Source: Azoarcus indigens (GTDB lineage: Bacteria; Pseudomonadota; Gammaproteobacteria; Burkholderiales; Rhodocyclaceae). From it: a stretch of DNA of 64,000 nucleotides. Below are positions 7,287 to 17,032 of the stretch, piece by piece; positions within the stretch are counted from its first letter, which is position 1, and every line of letters starts with the position of its first letter. The notes beneath the pieces are model-generated. The model ran no database searches. It had not been told where the DNA came from and saw only the letters and a list, made by a program, of their open reading frames with translations. The translations under genes and the position numbers were made by a program. The stretch spans positions 124,001-188,000 of the forward strand of contig NZ_SNVV01000003.1 in NCBI RefSeq assembly GCF_004361735.1, written 5' to 3'.

Positions 7287-9104
7287 TCAATGCAGCGCGG
7301 AGTATATCTGCTCAGCCATCTTTCGGCTGACGCCCTCCACCCTGCACAGATCCTCCACCGTCGCGGCCTTCACGCCGTCCAGCCCGCCGAAGGCTGCAAG
7401 CAGATTGCGCCGGCGGGTCGGGCCGACACCGGGAATGTCTTCCAGGCGCGAGCCTATCCTCGCCTTGCCGCGTTTCGCTCGGTGGCCGGTGATGGCGAAG
7501 CGGTGGGCCTCGTCGCGGATCTCCTGTACCAGATGCAAGGCAGCGTGCGCTCCGCCCAGCGCCAGTGGCTCACGTTCGTCCGGGAATACGAGGGTTTCCA
7601 GCCCGGCCTTGCGCCCTTCCCCTTTGGCGACGCCAACCATGGCGATAGCCTCCAGACCGACTTCCGCCAGGATCCCCCGGGCGGCGGAGACCTGCCCCCG
7701 GCCGCCGTCGATCAGGATGAGATCCGGGCAGATCCCCTCCCCCGCCGCCACCTTGCCATAGCGGCGCTCCAGCACTTGGCGCATGGCGGCGAAATCGTCG
7801 CCCGGCGTGATTCCGGTGATGTTGTAGCGGCGGTATTCGGAGCGCTTCATCGCTCCTGCCTCGCACACAACGCAGGAGGCGACGGTCGCTTCGCCCATGG
7901 TGTGGCTGATATCGAAACACTCGATGCGCATCGGCGGATCGGCCAGGTCCAGCGCCTCACGCAAGGCCTCCAGGCGCTGCTCCGCCCGGCCGGTATCGCG
8001 AGCCTTGGCCTGTACCGCCAGGCGGGCATTCTTCTCCGCCATCTCCATCCAGGCGCGCTCGCTGGCAAAACGCGGCGCAGTGGCTGCCGGCGGCCGTTCG
8101 GAAAGCTCGAGCAGGGTTTCCCGCACCGGCTCCAACCCCAGATTGACCAGGATCTTGCCGGGCATCGGGTGCTCCGCGTAATGCTGCTCGACGAAGGCGA
8201 GCAGGCCGTCCTCCGCGCCCGATACCACGGCTCCGCTGGGAAACTGCGGACGGTCGCCCAGGTGGCGGCCGCCGCGAACCATGGCGATATTGATGCAGAC
8301 CAGGCCGTCTTCTTCGACCGCGGCCAGCACGTCCACATCCTCGTCCTTGCGGCTGTCCACGAACTGCCGATGCAGCACCGCCTGCAGCACGCGGATCTGG
8401 TCGCGGCAGGCGGCCGCCTCTTCGAAGGCCAGGTTTTCGGCGGCGCGCTGCATGCGTGCGGTGAGATCATCTATGACTTCGCTGCCCTGCCCGTCCAGGA
8501 AGCGCCCGGCCAACTTCACGTCCGCGAGGTAGGCCTCTTTCTCGATCAGACCGACACAGGGACCGGTGCAGCGCTTGATCTGCTGCAGCAGGCAGGGCCG
8601 CGAGCGGTTCTGGAACACGGAGTTCTCACAGGTCCTGAGCTGGAAGGTTTTCTGCAGCAGTTGGATGCTCTCCCGCACCGCCCAGGCGTTCGGGAAGGGG
8701 CCGAAGTAGCGGGCTCCGCGGGCGAAGGCACCGCGGTGGTAGGCCAGGCGGGGAAACTCGTCGCCGGACAACTCGATGTAGGGATAGGACTTGTCGTCGC
8801 GGAACAGGATGTTGTAACGCGGCGCCAGGCTTTTGATGAGGTTGTTCTCAAGCAGCAGCGCTTCTGCCTCCGAGCGGGTGGCGGTGATGTCCACCCGCTG
8901 CACCTGGGCGACCATCATCGCGATACGAGGACTGGAAAGCGTGCGCTGGAAGTAGCTGGAGACGCGCCGCTTCAGGTTCTTCGCCTTGCCGACGTAGAGC
9001 ACCTTGTCCTCGGCGCCTATCATGCGATAAACGCCCGGCTCCTCCGGAACCGTCTTCAGGAAGCTGCGTGCGTCGAAGGGTGGCCTGCTGTCTTGATCGC
9101 TCAT
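7287..9104 (-). CDS. uvrC: Excinuclease ABC subunit C
   Basis: The 605-residue nuclease of nucleotide excision repair, which makes the two incisions around a UvrB-bound lesion. Domains in order: a GIY-YIG nuclease (about residues 20-100, with GVYRMIG and VLYVGKAKNLKRRVSSYF), a UVR domain around 205-240 (RMQRAAENLAFEEAAACRDQ) that contacts UvrB, the RNase H-like second nuclease, and a C-terminal helix-hairpin-helix (EDIPGVGPTRRRNLLAAFGG). A Cys cluster at about residues 155-175 (CLLQQIKRCTGPC) is normal for the family. It lies 24 bases after nagZ and 26 before pgsA, on the same transcript. uvrB is also in this window, at 36077-38134. Confidence 0.97.
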   Translation of the reverse strand: MSDQDSRPPFDARSFLKTVPEEPGVYRMIGAEDKVLYVGKAKNLKRRVSSYFQRTLSSPRIAMMVAQVQRVDITATRSEAEALLLENNLIKSLAPRYNILFRDDKSYPYIELSGDEFPRLAYHRGAFARGARYFGPFPNAWAVRESIQLLQKTFQLRTCENSVFQNRSRPCLLQQIKRCTGPCVGLIEKEAYLADVKLAGRFLDGQGSEVIDDLTARMQRAAENLAFEEAAACRDQIRVLQAVLHRQFVDSRKDEDVDVLAAVEEDGLVCINIAMVRGGRHLGDRPQFPSGAVVSGAEDGLLAFVEQHYAEHPMPGKILVNLGLEPVRETLLELSERPPAATAPRFASERAWMEMAEKNARLAVQAKARDTGRAEQRLEALREALDLADPPMRIECFDISHTMGEATVASCVVCEAGAMKRSEYRRYNITGITPGDDFAAMRQVLERRYGKVAAGEGICPDLILIDGGRGQVSAARGILAEVGLEAIAMVGVAKGEGRKAGLETLVFPDEREPLALGGAHAALHLVQEIRDEAHRFAITGHRAKRGKARIGSRLEDIPGVGPTRRRNLLAAFGGLDGVKAATVEDLCRVEGVSRKMAEQIYSALH

Positions 9105-9128
9105 TGCGGGTCCGGCGCCGGCGGGCGC

Positions 9129-10241
9129 TCAGCCGGCGGCCTTGTCGCCGATGGTGCCCGCGGTCATCGCGGGGCCGGCGTCCAGCGGGTCCAGGTTCGC
9201 CAGGCGCTGGCATGCCTCACGATAAGCGGCGTCTTCCGCCCTGCGGTCGGGCGCGGCAAGGGCGGGACAATCCAGCGCAGCAATGCGGGCGAGCGCGTCG
9301 GGCCGCGGCGTCGGTTGCCAGCGCGCCAGCAGATCGTCCGTGACTTCGGGGCGGTTACACACCAGCAGCATGTCGCAGCCGGCCTGCCAGGCCGCTTCCG
9401 CCCGGCCGACGATGTCACCCGCCCATGCCGCACCTTCCATGTTCAGGTCATCGCTGAACACCAGCCCACCGAAGCCCACCCGCTTGCGCAGGACCTCCTG
9501 CAGCCAGTAATGCGAGAAACCGGCGGGTTCGGGAGCGACCGCGGGATAGATCACATGCGCCGGCATCACGCCGGTGAGTTGCGATCCCAAGGGGCCGCGA
9601 TACGGGGCGATGTCCGCTTCCCAAAGCGCGTCGAAGCCGCGGGAGTCGACCGGAATCTCATGATGCGAGTCCGCCTCGACGAAACCATGCCCGGGGAAGT
9701 GCTTGCCCACCGCGCCCATGCCCGCCGCCGCCATGCCCCTGGCCACCGCGCCGGCCAACTCGGCCGTCACTGCGGCATCACCATGAAAGGCGCGGTTGCC
9801 AATGGCGCGGCTCACGCCGTAGTCCAGGTCCAGTACCGGGGCAAAACTGAGATCGATGCCGTGGGCGAGCAGATCGGCGGCCAGCACATAGCCGGCGGCT
9901 TGCGCACTTTTCCGTGCCGCCTGGCGATCTACATTCCACAACAGGCCAAGGGATCGCATCGCCGGCAGCCGGGTGAATCCGTCCTCCTTGAAGCGCTGCA
10001 CCCGGCCGCCTTCGTGATCGACCGCAATGGGGAGGGCGGGCTGACGCAGGGCGTGGATCTCGGCGGCAAGCGCCTTCAGTTGGGCCGAGTCGGAGAAATT
10101 GCGGGCGAACAGGATCACCCCGCCGACCAGCGGATGGCGCAGTCGCGTCCGCTCTGCGTCGGTGAGCACCAGCCCGGCGACATCGACCATTAGCGGGCCG
10201 CGCGGCAGGCGGCTGGTTTCGGAACTGGCGTTTGTGTTCAT
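9129..10241 (-). CDS. nagZ: Beta-N-acetylhexosaminidase (peptidoglycan recycling)
   Basis: A 370-residue cytoplasmic glycoside hydrolase family 3 enzyme that removes N-acetylglucosamine from anhydromuropeptides. The visible motifs are DHEGGRVQRF, KHFPGHG followed by DSHHEIP (the loop bearing the catalytic His/Asp dyad), and VFSDDLNM (the catalytic nucleophile Asp). The length fits the single-domain Gram-negative NagZ. The start ATG overlaps the acpS stop by four bases (10238-10241). A few extra residues after NagZ's usual end are unremarkable. Confidence 0.95.
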   Translation of the reverse strand: MNTNASSETSRLPRGPLMVDVAGLVLTDAERTRLRHPLVGGVILFARNFSDSAQLKALAAEIHALRQPALPIAVDHEGGRVQRFKEDGFTRLPAMRSLGLLWNVDRQAARKSAQAAGYVLAADLLAHGIDLSFAPVLDLDYGVSRAIGNRAFHGDAAVTAELAGAVARGMAAAGMGAVGKHFPGHGFVEADSHHEIPVDSRGFDALWEADIAPYRGPLGSQLTGVMPAHVIYPAVAPEPAGFSHYWLQEVLRKRVGFGGLVFSDDLNMEGAAWAGDIVGRAEAAWQAGCDMLLVCNRPEVTDDLLARWQPTPRPDALARIAALDCPALAAPDRRAEDAAYREACQRLANLDPLDAGPAMTAGTIGDKAAG

Positions 10242-10615
10242 TTCCGCTCTATCACCGCAAAAGCCACCACATACTCGGCTTCGTCGCTCAGGCTCAGGTG
10301 GGCGCTCAGGCCGTGCTCATCCATGTGGCGGGCAAGCTGCTCGCCATAGCGGAACAGTGGCTTGCCCAGCGCATCGTGATCTACCGCCACGGCGTGCAGC
10401 GTGGCCGGCACTGCGACGCCCGTCCCCAGCGCTTTGCCGAAGGCCTCCTTGGCGGCGAAGCGCTTGGCCAGCAGGCGCGCCTGATCGCCGCTGGCACGCC
10501 ATGCCTCCCGCTCGCTCTCGGCGAGAATACGCATGGCAAAACGCTCGCCATGGCGCTCCAGTGACTGGCGCAAGCGTTCCACCTTGACGATGTCGGTACC
10601 GATGCCGTGGATCAT
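10238..10615 (-). CDS. acpS: Holo-[acyl-carrier-protein] synthase
   Basis: A 125-residue phosphopantetheinyl transferase that converts apo-ACP to holo-ACP using coenzyme A. It has the conserved N-terminus GIGTDIVKVERL and the magnesium/CoA motif RFAAKEAFGKALGTG, as in AcpS trimers. It starts 3 bases after pdxJ ends and overlaps nagZ by 4 bases. The pdxJ-acpS pairing is conserved in proteobacteria. Its substrate, acpP, is encoded at 24626-24865 in this same window. Confidence 0.95.
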   Translation of the reverse strand: MIHGIGTDIVKVERLRQSLERHGERFAMRILAESEREAWRASGDQARLLAKRFAAKEAFGKALGTGVAVPATLHAVAVDHDALGKPLFRYGEQLARHMDEHGLSAHLSLSDEAEYVVAFAVIERK

Positions 10616-10618
10616 GGC

Positions 10619-11371
10619 TCAGGCCCGGGCGGCCGCCTCGCGCATCAGCGCCTTCATTTCCCGCACCGCCTCACGCAGGCCGACGAAGACTGCGCGGCTG
10701 ACGATGGAGTGGCCGATGTGCAGTTCCCGTATCCCCGGCAGCGCGGCAATCGGCTGCACGTTGTAGTAGTTCAAGGCATGCCCGGCGTTGAAGCGCATGC
10801 CCAGACCGCGGATGAGTTCCCCGGCTGCACGGATCTTCTCGATCTCGGCCAGCACGTGCGGGCTCTCTGCGTCCCGGCCGGCGTGGTGAAAGGCATGCGC
10901 ATATGGGCCGGTGTGGATTTCGCACACCCGGGCGCCGATACGGGCGGCGGCTTCCACCTGCGCCGGCTCGGCGTCGATGAACACGCTGGTGACGATGCCT
11001 GTGTCTGCAAGACGGGCGATGACTTCGCGCAGGCGAGCTTCCTGCGCCACCACATCCAGCCCCCCCTCGGTGGTGATCTCATGCCGGCCTTCCGGCACCA
11101 GCATGGCCATCTCCGGCTTCAGCCCGCAGGCGATGCCGACCATCTCGTCGGTGGCCGCCATCTCCAGGTTCAGCTTGACCTGGGTCTGCCCGCGCAGACG
11201 GCGCACGTCTTCATCCTGGATGTGGCGCCTGTCCTCACGCAGATGCACGGTGATACCGTCCGCTCCGCCCAGATGGGCCTCGACCGCAGCCCAGGCCGGG
11301 TCCGGCTCCCAGGTACGGCGGGCCTGCCGCAAGGTGGCGACGTGGTCGATGTTTACGCCGAGTTCGATCAC
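10619..11371 (-). CDS. pdxJ: Pyridoxine 5'-phosphate synthase
   Basis: A 250-residue TIM-barrel enzyme joining 1-deoxyxylulose 5-phosphate and aminoacetone 3-phosphate to form pyridoxine 5'-phosphate in vitamin B6 synthesis. It begins [17 protein letters not shown], the conserved N-terminus, and continues with [15 protein letters not shown]. It uses a GTG start at 11371 that overlaps the recO stop (GTGA), so it is probably translationally coupled to recO. Confidence 0.96.
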   Translation of the reverse strand: MIELGVNIDHVATLRQARRTWEPDPAWAAVEAHLGGADGITVHLREDRRHIQDEDVRRLRGQTQVKLNLEMAATDEMVGIACGLKPEMAMLVPEGRHEITTEGGLDVVAQEARLREVIARLADTGIVTSVFIDAEPAQVEAAARIGARVCEIHTGPYAHAFHHAGRDAESPHVLAEIEKIRAAGELIRGLGMRFNAGHALNYYNVQPIAALPGIRELHIGHSIVSRAVFVGLREAVREMKALMREAAARA

Positions 11372-12102
11372 AGTTCCTGAAGCTCCTTGAGCACCCGGCG
11401 GGACTGCAGCGGCTGCCCGCCAAGGTAATGATTGATCAGCATCCGCAACAGCTGCTTGGCCTGCGCCAGGGTCTCGGCGCGGGAAAAATCCCGTGCGGCG
11501 AGGTCCAGCAAGGTACGGCCGCTGACTATGGTGAGCCCGTCGATGGAAGCAGGGTCGATTTCCCCCAGCGGCACCGGACCGCGCTCGATTATAAAGACGT
11601 AGTCCGCGCGCTCCTGGACGGGCTCGCCGCTGTCCGCCTCGTGGCCGAGGTCCAACCCGTAGCCCAGTTCCTGCAGCAACAGGAGCTCGAAGCGGCGGAG
11701 GACGACCACCAGGGCTTCGTTGCGGCCGAGCGCCGCTATCGCTTCGCCATAGGCGGCGAACAGGGCCGGATGGGGATCCTCCCGCGCCGCGAGCCTGACC
11801 AGCAGTTCATTGAGATAGTAGCCGCACAGGAGGGCCCGGCCGCCGAGCAAGGGCTGTCCGCCCTGCCATTCGGCGCGGACCAGCGTCTTGACCTCGCCGC
11901 CACCGGACCAGTCCATCAGCAGCGGCTGGAAGGCCATCAGCACGCCTCGAAGCGCGGACAAAGGGCGTCTCGCCCCTTTCGCCGCCAGCGCCAGCCGCCC
12001 ATGGTCGCGGGAGAATACCTCGACGATGAGGCTGGTCTCCCGCCACGGCATGGTGTGAAGAACCCATGCCGGTTGCTGATCGATGCGCTGTTTCTGCCCC
12101 AC
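11368..12102 (-). CDS. recO: DNA repair protein RecO
   Basis: A 244-residue mediator that helps load RecA onto SSB-coated gaps in the RecFOR pathway. The N-terminal OB-fold shows [21 protein letters not shown] and KGARRP, both usual for RecO. The rest is helical and lacks the Cys4 zinc site of some homologues, as is common in proteobacteria. A GTG start at 12102 gives GQKQRID. It lies 12 bases after era and overlaps pdxJ by 4 bases. Confidence 0.93.
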   Translation of the reverse strand: MGQKQRIDQQPAWVLHTMPWRETSLIVEVFSRDHGRLALAAKGARRPLSALRGVLMAFQPLLMDWSGGGEVKTLVRAEWQGGQPLLGGRALLCGYYLNELLVRLAAREDPHPALFAAYGEAIAALGRNEALVVVLRRFELLLLQELGYGLDLGHEADSGEPVQERADYVFIIERGPVPLGEIDPASIDGLTIVSGRTLLDLAARDFSRAETLAQAKQLLRMLINHYLGGQPLQSRRVLKELQEL

Positions 12103-12114
12103 GGTGCCCCTGGG

Positions 12115-13023
12115 TCAGTCGTAGCCCAGGCTTTTGAGCGCGCGCTCGTCGTCGGCCCAGCCACTCTTCACCTTGACCCAGACCTCAAGGAAGACCTTGC
12201 CGTCGAAGAGCTTCTCCAACTCCACCCGTGCCTCGGAGGAAATCCGCTTCAGCTTCTCGCCGCCCTTGCCGATGACGATGCCCTTATGGCTGGCCCTGTC
12301 GACGATCACCGCCGCGTAGATGCGGCGCAAGCGCCCTTCCGTCTCGAATTTCTCGATCTCCACCGCAATGCCATAGGGCAGTTCGTCGCCCAGCAGCCGG
12401 AAGAGCTTCTCGCGCAGGAATTCGGAAGCGAGGAAACGTTCGCTGCGGTCGGTGATCTCGTCTTCCTCGTACATCGGCGCGCCTTCCGGCAGCAAAGGCG
12501 TGGCTGCCGCGATCAGCGCCTGCACGTTGGAACCGCGCTCGGCCGAAAGCGGTACGATCTCGATGAACTCCCGCTCCTGGCGCAGCTTGTCGATGAAGGG
12601 CAGCAGGGTCGACTTGTCCTTCAGCTGATCCACTTTGTTGATGACCAGGATGACCCTGGCGTCCGCCGGCATCACCTCCAGCACCTTGGCGTCGTCCTCG
12701 CCGAAGCGCCCAGCCTCGACGACGAAGAACACCAGGTCCACGTCGGACAACACCTGCGACACCGTGCGGTTCATCGAACGGTTGAGCGCATTGCGGTGCT
12801 GAGTCTGGAAGCCCGGCGTATCGACGAAGACGAACTGGGCGTTTTCTTCGGTCAGGATGCCGGTGACGCGGTGGCGCGTCGTCTGCGCCTTGCTGGAGAC
12901 GATGCTGATCTTCTGGCCGATCAGGCGGTTCAGCAGTGTGGACTTGCCGACGTTCGGCCGCCCGACGATGGCGACGAAGCCGGTACGGAATGCCCCCTCG
13001 GCGGGCCTGGAATCGGTATTCAT
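12115..13023 (-). CDS. era: GTPase Era
   Basis: A 302-residue GTPase that binds 16S rRNA and assists 30S subunit maturation. The G domain has [17 protein letters not shown] (G1, about residues 18-34), DTPGFQ (G3) and NKVD (G4). The C-terminal KH domain shows [16 protein letters not shown]. An upstream extension of the frame is antisense/out of frame to rnc. The ATG at 13023 gives [10 protein letters not shown] and overlaps the rnc stop in ATGA form, linking it to rnc as in most proteobacteria. Confidence 0.96.
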   Translation of the reverse strand: MNTDSRPAEGAFRTGFVAIVGRPNVGKSTLLNRLIGQKISIVSSKAQTTRHRVTGILTEENAQFVFVDTPGFQTQHRNALNRSMNRTVSQVLSDVDLVFFVVEAGRFGEDDAKVLEVMPADARVILVINKVDQLKDKSTLLPFIDKLRQEREFIEIVPLSAERGSNVQALIAAATPLLPEGAPMYEEDEITDRSERFLASEFLREKLFRLLGDELPYGIAVEIEKFETEGRLRRIYAAVIVDRASHKGIVIGKGGEKLKRISSEARVELEKLFDGKVFLEVWVKVKSGWADDERALKSLGYD

Positions 13024-13709
13024 TTGTTCCTCAACTGGGCAAGGGCGAGTTCGGCCGAACGCTGTTCGGCAGCCCGACGGCTGGCGCCGCGGGCTGTCGT
13101 GCGCACCCCCAGCTTTTCGATTTCGCAGGCGACCTCGAATTCCTGTGCATGCGCCTCGCCGATGACCTGCACCATGGAATAGACAGGCAGGGCAATCCTC
13201 CGCCCTTGTAGCCACTCCTGCAAGGCAGTCTTCGGATCCTTGGACGGCGCTTTCGGATCGACTTCCTTCAGCAATGCTATGTACAGGTGGTCGATGACCC
13301 GCTTGGCCTGGGCGAAATCCGCGTCCAGGAAGACGGCGGCGAACACCGCCTCCAGTGCATCCGCCAGGATGGAAGGCCGGCTGGCGCCGCCGGACCTCAA
13401 CTCGCCTTCGCCCAGTCGCAGGCAACGTCCCAGTTCGAGCTCCTGCGCGATGCGATGCAGGGCCTCCTGCCTGACCAAGGAAGCGCGCAAGCGAGAAAGC
13501 TCTCCCTCCTTCAAGGCGGGAAAGCGTTCGAAGAGCGCGATGGAGGTAACGCAGTTGAGGATGCTGTCGCCCAGGAACTCAAGGCGCTCATTGTTCGGCT
13601 GGCCGAAACTGCGATGGGTCAGGGCTTGCTGCAGCAGGCCCGCCTGCTTGAACTCATACCCCAAGGACGCCTGCAGACGTGCCAGGGCCAGACTGCTAGC
13701 GGCTGTCAC
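13020..13709 (-). CDS. rnc: Ribonuclease III
   Basis: A 229-residue double-strand-specific endoribonuclease that processes rRNA precursors. The signature NERLEFLGD with the metal-binding acidic residues is present, plus the second acidic cluster [14 protein letters not shown]. The C-terminal 70 residues are a double-stranded RNA-binding domain ([13 protein letters not shown] to the end). It starts with GTG at 13709, inside the last codons of the DUF4845 gene (a 14-base overlap). Confidence 0.95.
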   Translation of the reverse strand: MTAASSLALARLQASLGYEFKQAGLLQQALTHRSFGQPNNERLEFLGDSILNCVTSIALFERFPALKEGELSRLRASLVRQEALHRIAQELELGRCLRLGEGELRSGGASRPSILADALEAVFAAVFLDADFAQAKRVIDHLYIALLKEVDPKAPSKDPKTALQEWLQGRRIALPVYSMVQVIGEAHAQEFEVACEIEKLGVRTTARGASRRAAEQRSAELALAQLRNK

Positions 13710-14058
13710 TGGAAACGTTGAAGTCGATCAGCAGGCTGACGTTGGCCACCACGGGCACCTTCCTCGAATAGGCAACCTCGATCACGGTCTTGCCCGCCGG
13801 CTTGGAGATAAGCAGGTCCACTCCGGTCACGGAGGAAATGTCGTCTATCTGCCCACGCCGGTCGAAGCTGCGACGCAGTTCTATCGCGGGGGTTCCGCTA
13901 TCGCCCTCGGCGGCCAGTATCTTGACGATGCGCTGTACGGCCAGATACTCATTGACCGCCGGCACCGTGCGGAAGGCAATCAGCAGCACGAAGGCGGCGA
14001 ACGCGCCAACGATCAGGACGCTGACCAGGCTAAGGCCCCGCTGCGAACTCCGGTTCAT
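13696..14058 (-). CDS. DUF4845 single-span membrane protein
   Basis: A 120-residue protein with an N-terminal pilin-like leader, QRGLSLVSVLIVGAFAAFVLLIAF, followed by a small periplasmic domain. It fits the DUF4845 family found between lepB and rnc in betaproteobacteria. Its function is unknown. The ATG at 14058 has a GAGG ribosome site 9 bases upstream. A TTG at 14073 would add five residues. Its position directly after signal peptidase I may hint at a role in envelope processing, but nothing in the sequence proves that. Confidence 0.8.
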   Translation of the reverse strand: MNRSSQRGLSLVSVLIVGAFAAFVLLIAFRTVPAVNEYLAVQRIVKILAAEGDSGTPAIELRRSFDRRGQIDDISSVTGVDLLISKPAGKTVIEVAYSRKVPVVANVSLLIDFNVSSDSR

Positions 14059-14069
14059 GTACGCGTACC

Positions 14070-14858
14070 TCAATGGAAGCTGCCGATGCGCTTCATGTCG
14101 TTGAAGTTGAACCAGATGAAGAAGGCTTTGCCGACGATATTGGCATCAGGCACGAAACCCCACACCCGGCTGTCACTGCTGGCGTCGCGGTTGTCGCCCA
14201 TGACGAAGTAATGACCTTGGGGAACGACGCAAGTCACGCCGCCGCTAGTATAGGTACAGTTTTCACGATACGGAAAATTCATCACCTGACTGACGAAAGC
14301 GGGCGCTTCCTTCTCGATCAGGATGGAGTGGCTGACCTCGCCCAGCTTCTCGACGTACTGCGGCGAAAAATAGAGGCGGTCCGGATGGAGGTAGTTGTCC
14401 GTCTGCTCCATCACCACCTTCTCGCCATTGATGCGCAGCTGCTTGTCGATGTACTCCACCTTGTCGCCCGGGAGGCCGACCACCCGCTTGATGTAGTCCA
14501 GCGACGGATCGACCGGGTAGCGGAACACCATCACGTCGCCACGCTGCGGCTGGCCAACCTCGATGATCTTCTTGTTCACCACCGGCAGGCGGATGCCATA
14601 GGTCCACTTGCTCACCAAGATGAAGTCGCCGACCAGCAGGGTGGGAATCATCGAGCCAGAAGGAATCTTGAAGGGCTCCACGACGAAGGAGCGCAGCCCG
14701 AACACGACCAGGATCACCGGGAAGAAACTGGCGCCGTATTCCACCCACCACGGCGCGACCTCGCCCGGCCCCCGCCGCTTGCGGGCGAAGAAACGGTCGA
14801 CGAACCAGAGCAGGCCGGTCAGAACCAGCAGCACAAAGAGAATGAGAGCGAAATTCAC
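14070..14858 (-). CDS. lepB: Signal peptidase I
   Basis: A 262-residue inner-membrane serine protease that removes signal peptides. It has two N-terminal membrane segments. The catalytic Ser is in PSGSMIPTLLVGD and the general-base Lys in DYIKRVVGLPGD, with the box MGDNRDASSDSR near the end. The start is GTG at 14858. It follows lepA by 58 bases, the classical lepA-lepB order. Confidence 0.96.
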   Translation of the reverse strand: MNFALILFVLLVLTGLLWFVDRFFARKRRGPGEVAPWWVEYGASFFPVILVVFGLRSFVVEPFKIPSGSMIPTLLVGDFILVSKWTYGIRLPVVNKKIIEVGQPQRGDVMVFRYPVDPSLDYIKRVVGLPGDKVEYIDKQLRINGEKVVMEQTDNYLHPDRLYFSPQYVEKLGEVSHSILIEKEAPAFVSQVMNFPYRENCTYTSGGVTCVVPQGHYFVMGDNRDASSDSRVWGFVPDANIVGKAFFIWFNFNDMKRIGSFH

Positions 14859-14916
14859 AGGAACTCCGGCATCCGGCGCAGCAGGCGCCGACGGTTGAAT
14901 AGGAGCGAAGCGGACG

Positions 14917-16713
14917 TCACTTGTTGTCGTCCACCCGAAGAACCGCCAGGAAGGCCTCTTGCGGGATCTCGACGTTGCCGACCTGCTTCATCCGCTTCTT
15001 GCCTTCCTTCTGCTTCTCCAGCAGTTTCTTCTTGCGGGTGATGTCGCCACCATAGCACTTGGCCAGCACGTTCTTGCGCAGGGCCTTGATGGTCTCGCGG
15101 GCAACGATGTGGGAGCCAATGGCCGCCTGCACCGCTACATCGAACATCTGGCGCGGAATGAGTTCGCGCAGCTTCGAAGCCAGTTCGCGGCCGCGATACT
15201 GGGCGCTGGCCCGGTGCACAATTACCGACAGGGCATCGACCTTCTCGCCGCCCACCAGCAAGTCCAGTTTCACCAGATCGGCAGTGCGGTACTCCTTGAA
15301 CTCGTAGTCCAGCGAAGCGTAGCCACGCGACACCGACTTCAACTTGTCGAAGAAGTCCATGACCACTTCATTCATCGGCAGATCGTAGATCAGCTGCACC
15401 TGGCGGCCGTGGTAGCGCATGTCCACCTGCACGCCGCGCTTCAGGTTGCACAGCGTGATGACCGGGCCGACATAGTCCTGTGGCAGGAAGATGGTCGCGG
15501 TGATGATGGGCTCTCGGATCTCGGCGACCTTGCCGGTATCCGGCAGCTTGGCCGGGTTCTCGATCCGGATGGTCTCGCCGCTGTTGAGCACGACTTCGTA
15601 CACCACGGTAGGCGCCGTGGTGATGAGGTCCATGTCGAACTCGCGCTCCAGACGCTCCTGCACGATGTCCATGTGGAGCAGCCCGAGGAAGCCGCAGCGG
15701 AAGCCGAAGCCCAGCGCCTGGGAGACTTCCGGCTCGAACTGCAGCGAGGCGTCGTTGAGGCGCAGCTTTTCCAGCGAATCCCGCAGCTGGTCGTACTCAC
15801 TGGACTCCACCGGATACAAGCCGGCGAACACCTGCGGCTTGATCTCCTTGAAGCCTGGCAGCGGCTCCGCGGCTGGCTTGCCCGCCAGCGTGATGGTGTC
15901 GCCCACCTTGGCCGCCTCCAGTTCTTTGATGCCGGCGATGATGAAGCCGACCTCACCCGCCGAGAGTTGCTCGCGGCCAACCGACTTCGGGGTGAATACC
16001 CCGACCTGCTCACACAGGTATTGCAGCCCGGAGGACATGAACTGGATCTTGTCCTTGGGGCGCAATTGGCCATCCACCACCCGCACCAGCATCACGACGC
16101 CGACGTAGTTGTCGAACCAGGAGTCAATGATCAGCGCTTTCAGCGGCGCCTGGGTGTCGCCCTTGGGCGCCGGCACACGGGCGACGATGGCCTCCAGCAC
16201 TTCCTCGATGCCCAGTCCGGTCTTGGCGGAGCAGAGGATGGCTTCGGAAGCATCGACGCCGATCACATCCTCGATCTCGCCGCGGGCGTTCTCCGGGTCG
16301 GCAGCTGGCAGATCGATCTTGTTCAGGACGGGAACGACCTCAACGTCCTGCTCCAGCGCGGTGTAGCAGTTGGCTACCGTCTGCGCTTCCACGCCCTGGG
16401 AGGCATCCACCACCAACAACGCGCCTTCGCATGCCGCCAGGGAGCGGCTGACCTCATAGGAGAAGTCCACATGCCCCGGCGTGTCGATCAGGTTCAGGTT
16501 GTACACTTGCCCATCCCGCGCGCGGTAATGCAAGGCTGCCGTCTGCGCCTTGATGGTGATGCCGCGCTCGCGCTCGAGGTCCATGGAGTCCAGTACCTGC
16601 GATTCCATCTCCCGTTCGGAGAGACCGCCGCAATACTGGATGAGCCGGTCGGCCAGGGTGGATTTACCGTGGTCGATATGGGCGATGATGGAGAAATTTC
16701 GGATGTGTTGCAT
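14917..16713 (-). CDS. lepA: Elongation factor 4
   Basis: A 598-residue ribosome-associated GTPase related to EF-G. It shows [15 protein letters not shown] (G1), [11 protein letters not shown] (G2), DTPGHVDF (G3) and NKIDLP (G4), and ends in the LepA-specific C-terminal domain with [15 protein letters not shown]. The ATG at 16713 has no visible Shine-Dalgarno sequence, and an intrinsic terminator hairpin sits only 9-31 bases upstream. Confidence 0.96.
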   Translation of the reverse strand: MQHIRNFSIIAHIDHGKSTLADRLIQYCGGLSEREMESQVLDSMDLERERGITIKAQTAALHYRARDGQVYNLNLIDTPGHVDFSYEVSRSLAACEGALLVVDASQGVEAQTVANCYTALEQDVEVVPVLNKIDLPAADPENARGEIEDVIGVDASEAILCSAKTGLGIEEVLEAIVARVPAPKGDTQAPLKALIIDSWFDNYVGVVMLVRVVDGQLRPKDKIQFMSSGLQYLCEQVGVFTPKSVGREQLSAGEVGFIIAGIKELEAAKVGDTITLAGKPAAEPLPGFKEIKPQVFAGLYPVESSEYDQLRDSLEKLRLNDASLQFEPEVSQALGFGFRCGFLGLLHMDIVQERLEREFDMDLITTAPTVVYEVVLNSGETIRIENPAKLPDTGKVAEIREPIITATIFLPQDYVGPVITLCNLKRGVQVDMRYHGRQVQLIYDLPMNEVVMDFFDKLKSVSRGYASLDYEFKEYRTADLVKLDLLVGGEKVDALSVIVHRASAQYRGRELASKLRELIPRQMFDVAVQAAIGSHIVARETIKALRKNVLAKCYGGDITRKKKLLEKQKEGKKRMKQVGNVEIPQEAFLAVLRVDDNK

Positions 16714-16721
16714 ATGACAAC

Positions 16722-16744
16722 AAAAAGGGTGCCTCGCGGCACCC
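16722..16744 (-). terminator. Terminator hairpin between glutaredoxin gene and lepA
   Basis: On the minus strand GGGTGCC-GCGA-GGCACCC is followed by TTTTTG: a 7-pair stem with a GNRA tetraloop and a T run. It ends the rpoE-rse-mucD-glutaredoxin transcript, at least in part, just before the lepA start codon. Confidence 0.75.
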
Positions 16745-16765
16745 GGATCGGATTGGTTTAGCTGC

Positions 16766-17032
16766 TCAGGTCGATGATTCTAGCGGAAAAGCCCGGCAAT
16801 AGGCACGGACGGCCTCCGAGTCCAGCCGATACCGGCAAAGTTCGTGCTCCCCATGCAGGAGAACCGGCACGGCCTCATCCCACTTCGCCTCGAGCTCCGG
16901 ATCCGCATCTACATCCAGCACCGTGACCGCCCAGCCGAATTCACGAGCGATAGGCGCCAGTTCATCCACAAGCTCGTGGCACAGATGGCACCACTCGCGA
17001 CTGAGCACGATGAAGGTCGGCGGAGTTTTCAT
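16766..17032 (-). CDS. Glutaredoxin-family protein
   Basis: An 88-residue thioredoxin-fold protein. [19 protein letters not shown] holds a CxxC redox pair (WCHLC) after the first strand. [12 protein letters not shown] and VPVLL (the cis-proline strand) follow. It matches the short DUF836-like glutaredoxins often found after mucD. Its start overlaps the mucD stop (ATGA at 17029-17032), so it belongs to the sigma-E operon and may serve thiol repair during envelope stress. Confidence 0.85.
   Translation of the reverse strand: MKTPPTFIVLSREWCHLCHELVDELAPIAREFGWAVTVLDVDADPELEAKWDEAVPVLLHGEHELCRYRLDSEAVRAYCRAFPLESST

Noticed and set aside
7254-10193. A 979-codon open frame on the plus strand
   Set aside because: It is wholly antisense to uvrC and nagZ, which have complete catalytic motifs; high G+C removes stops from the opposite frame, and its translation has no recognisable domain.
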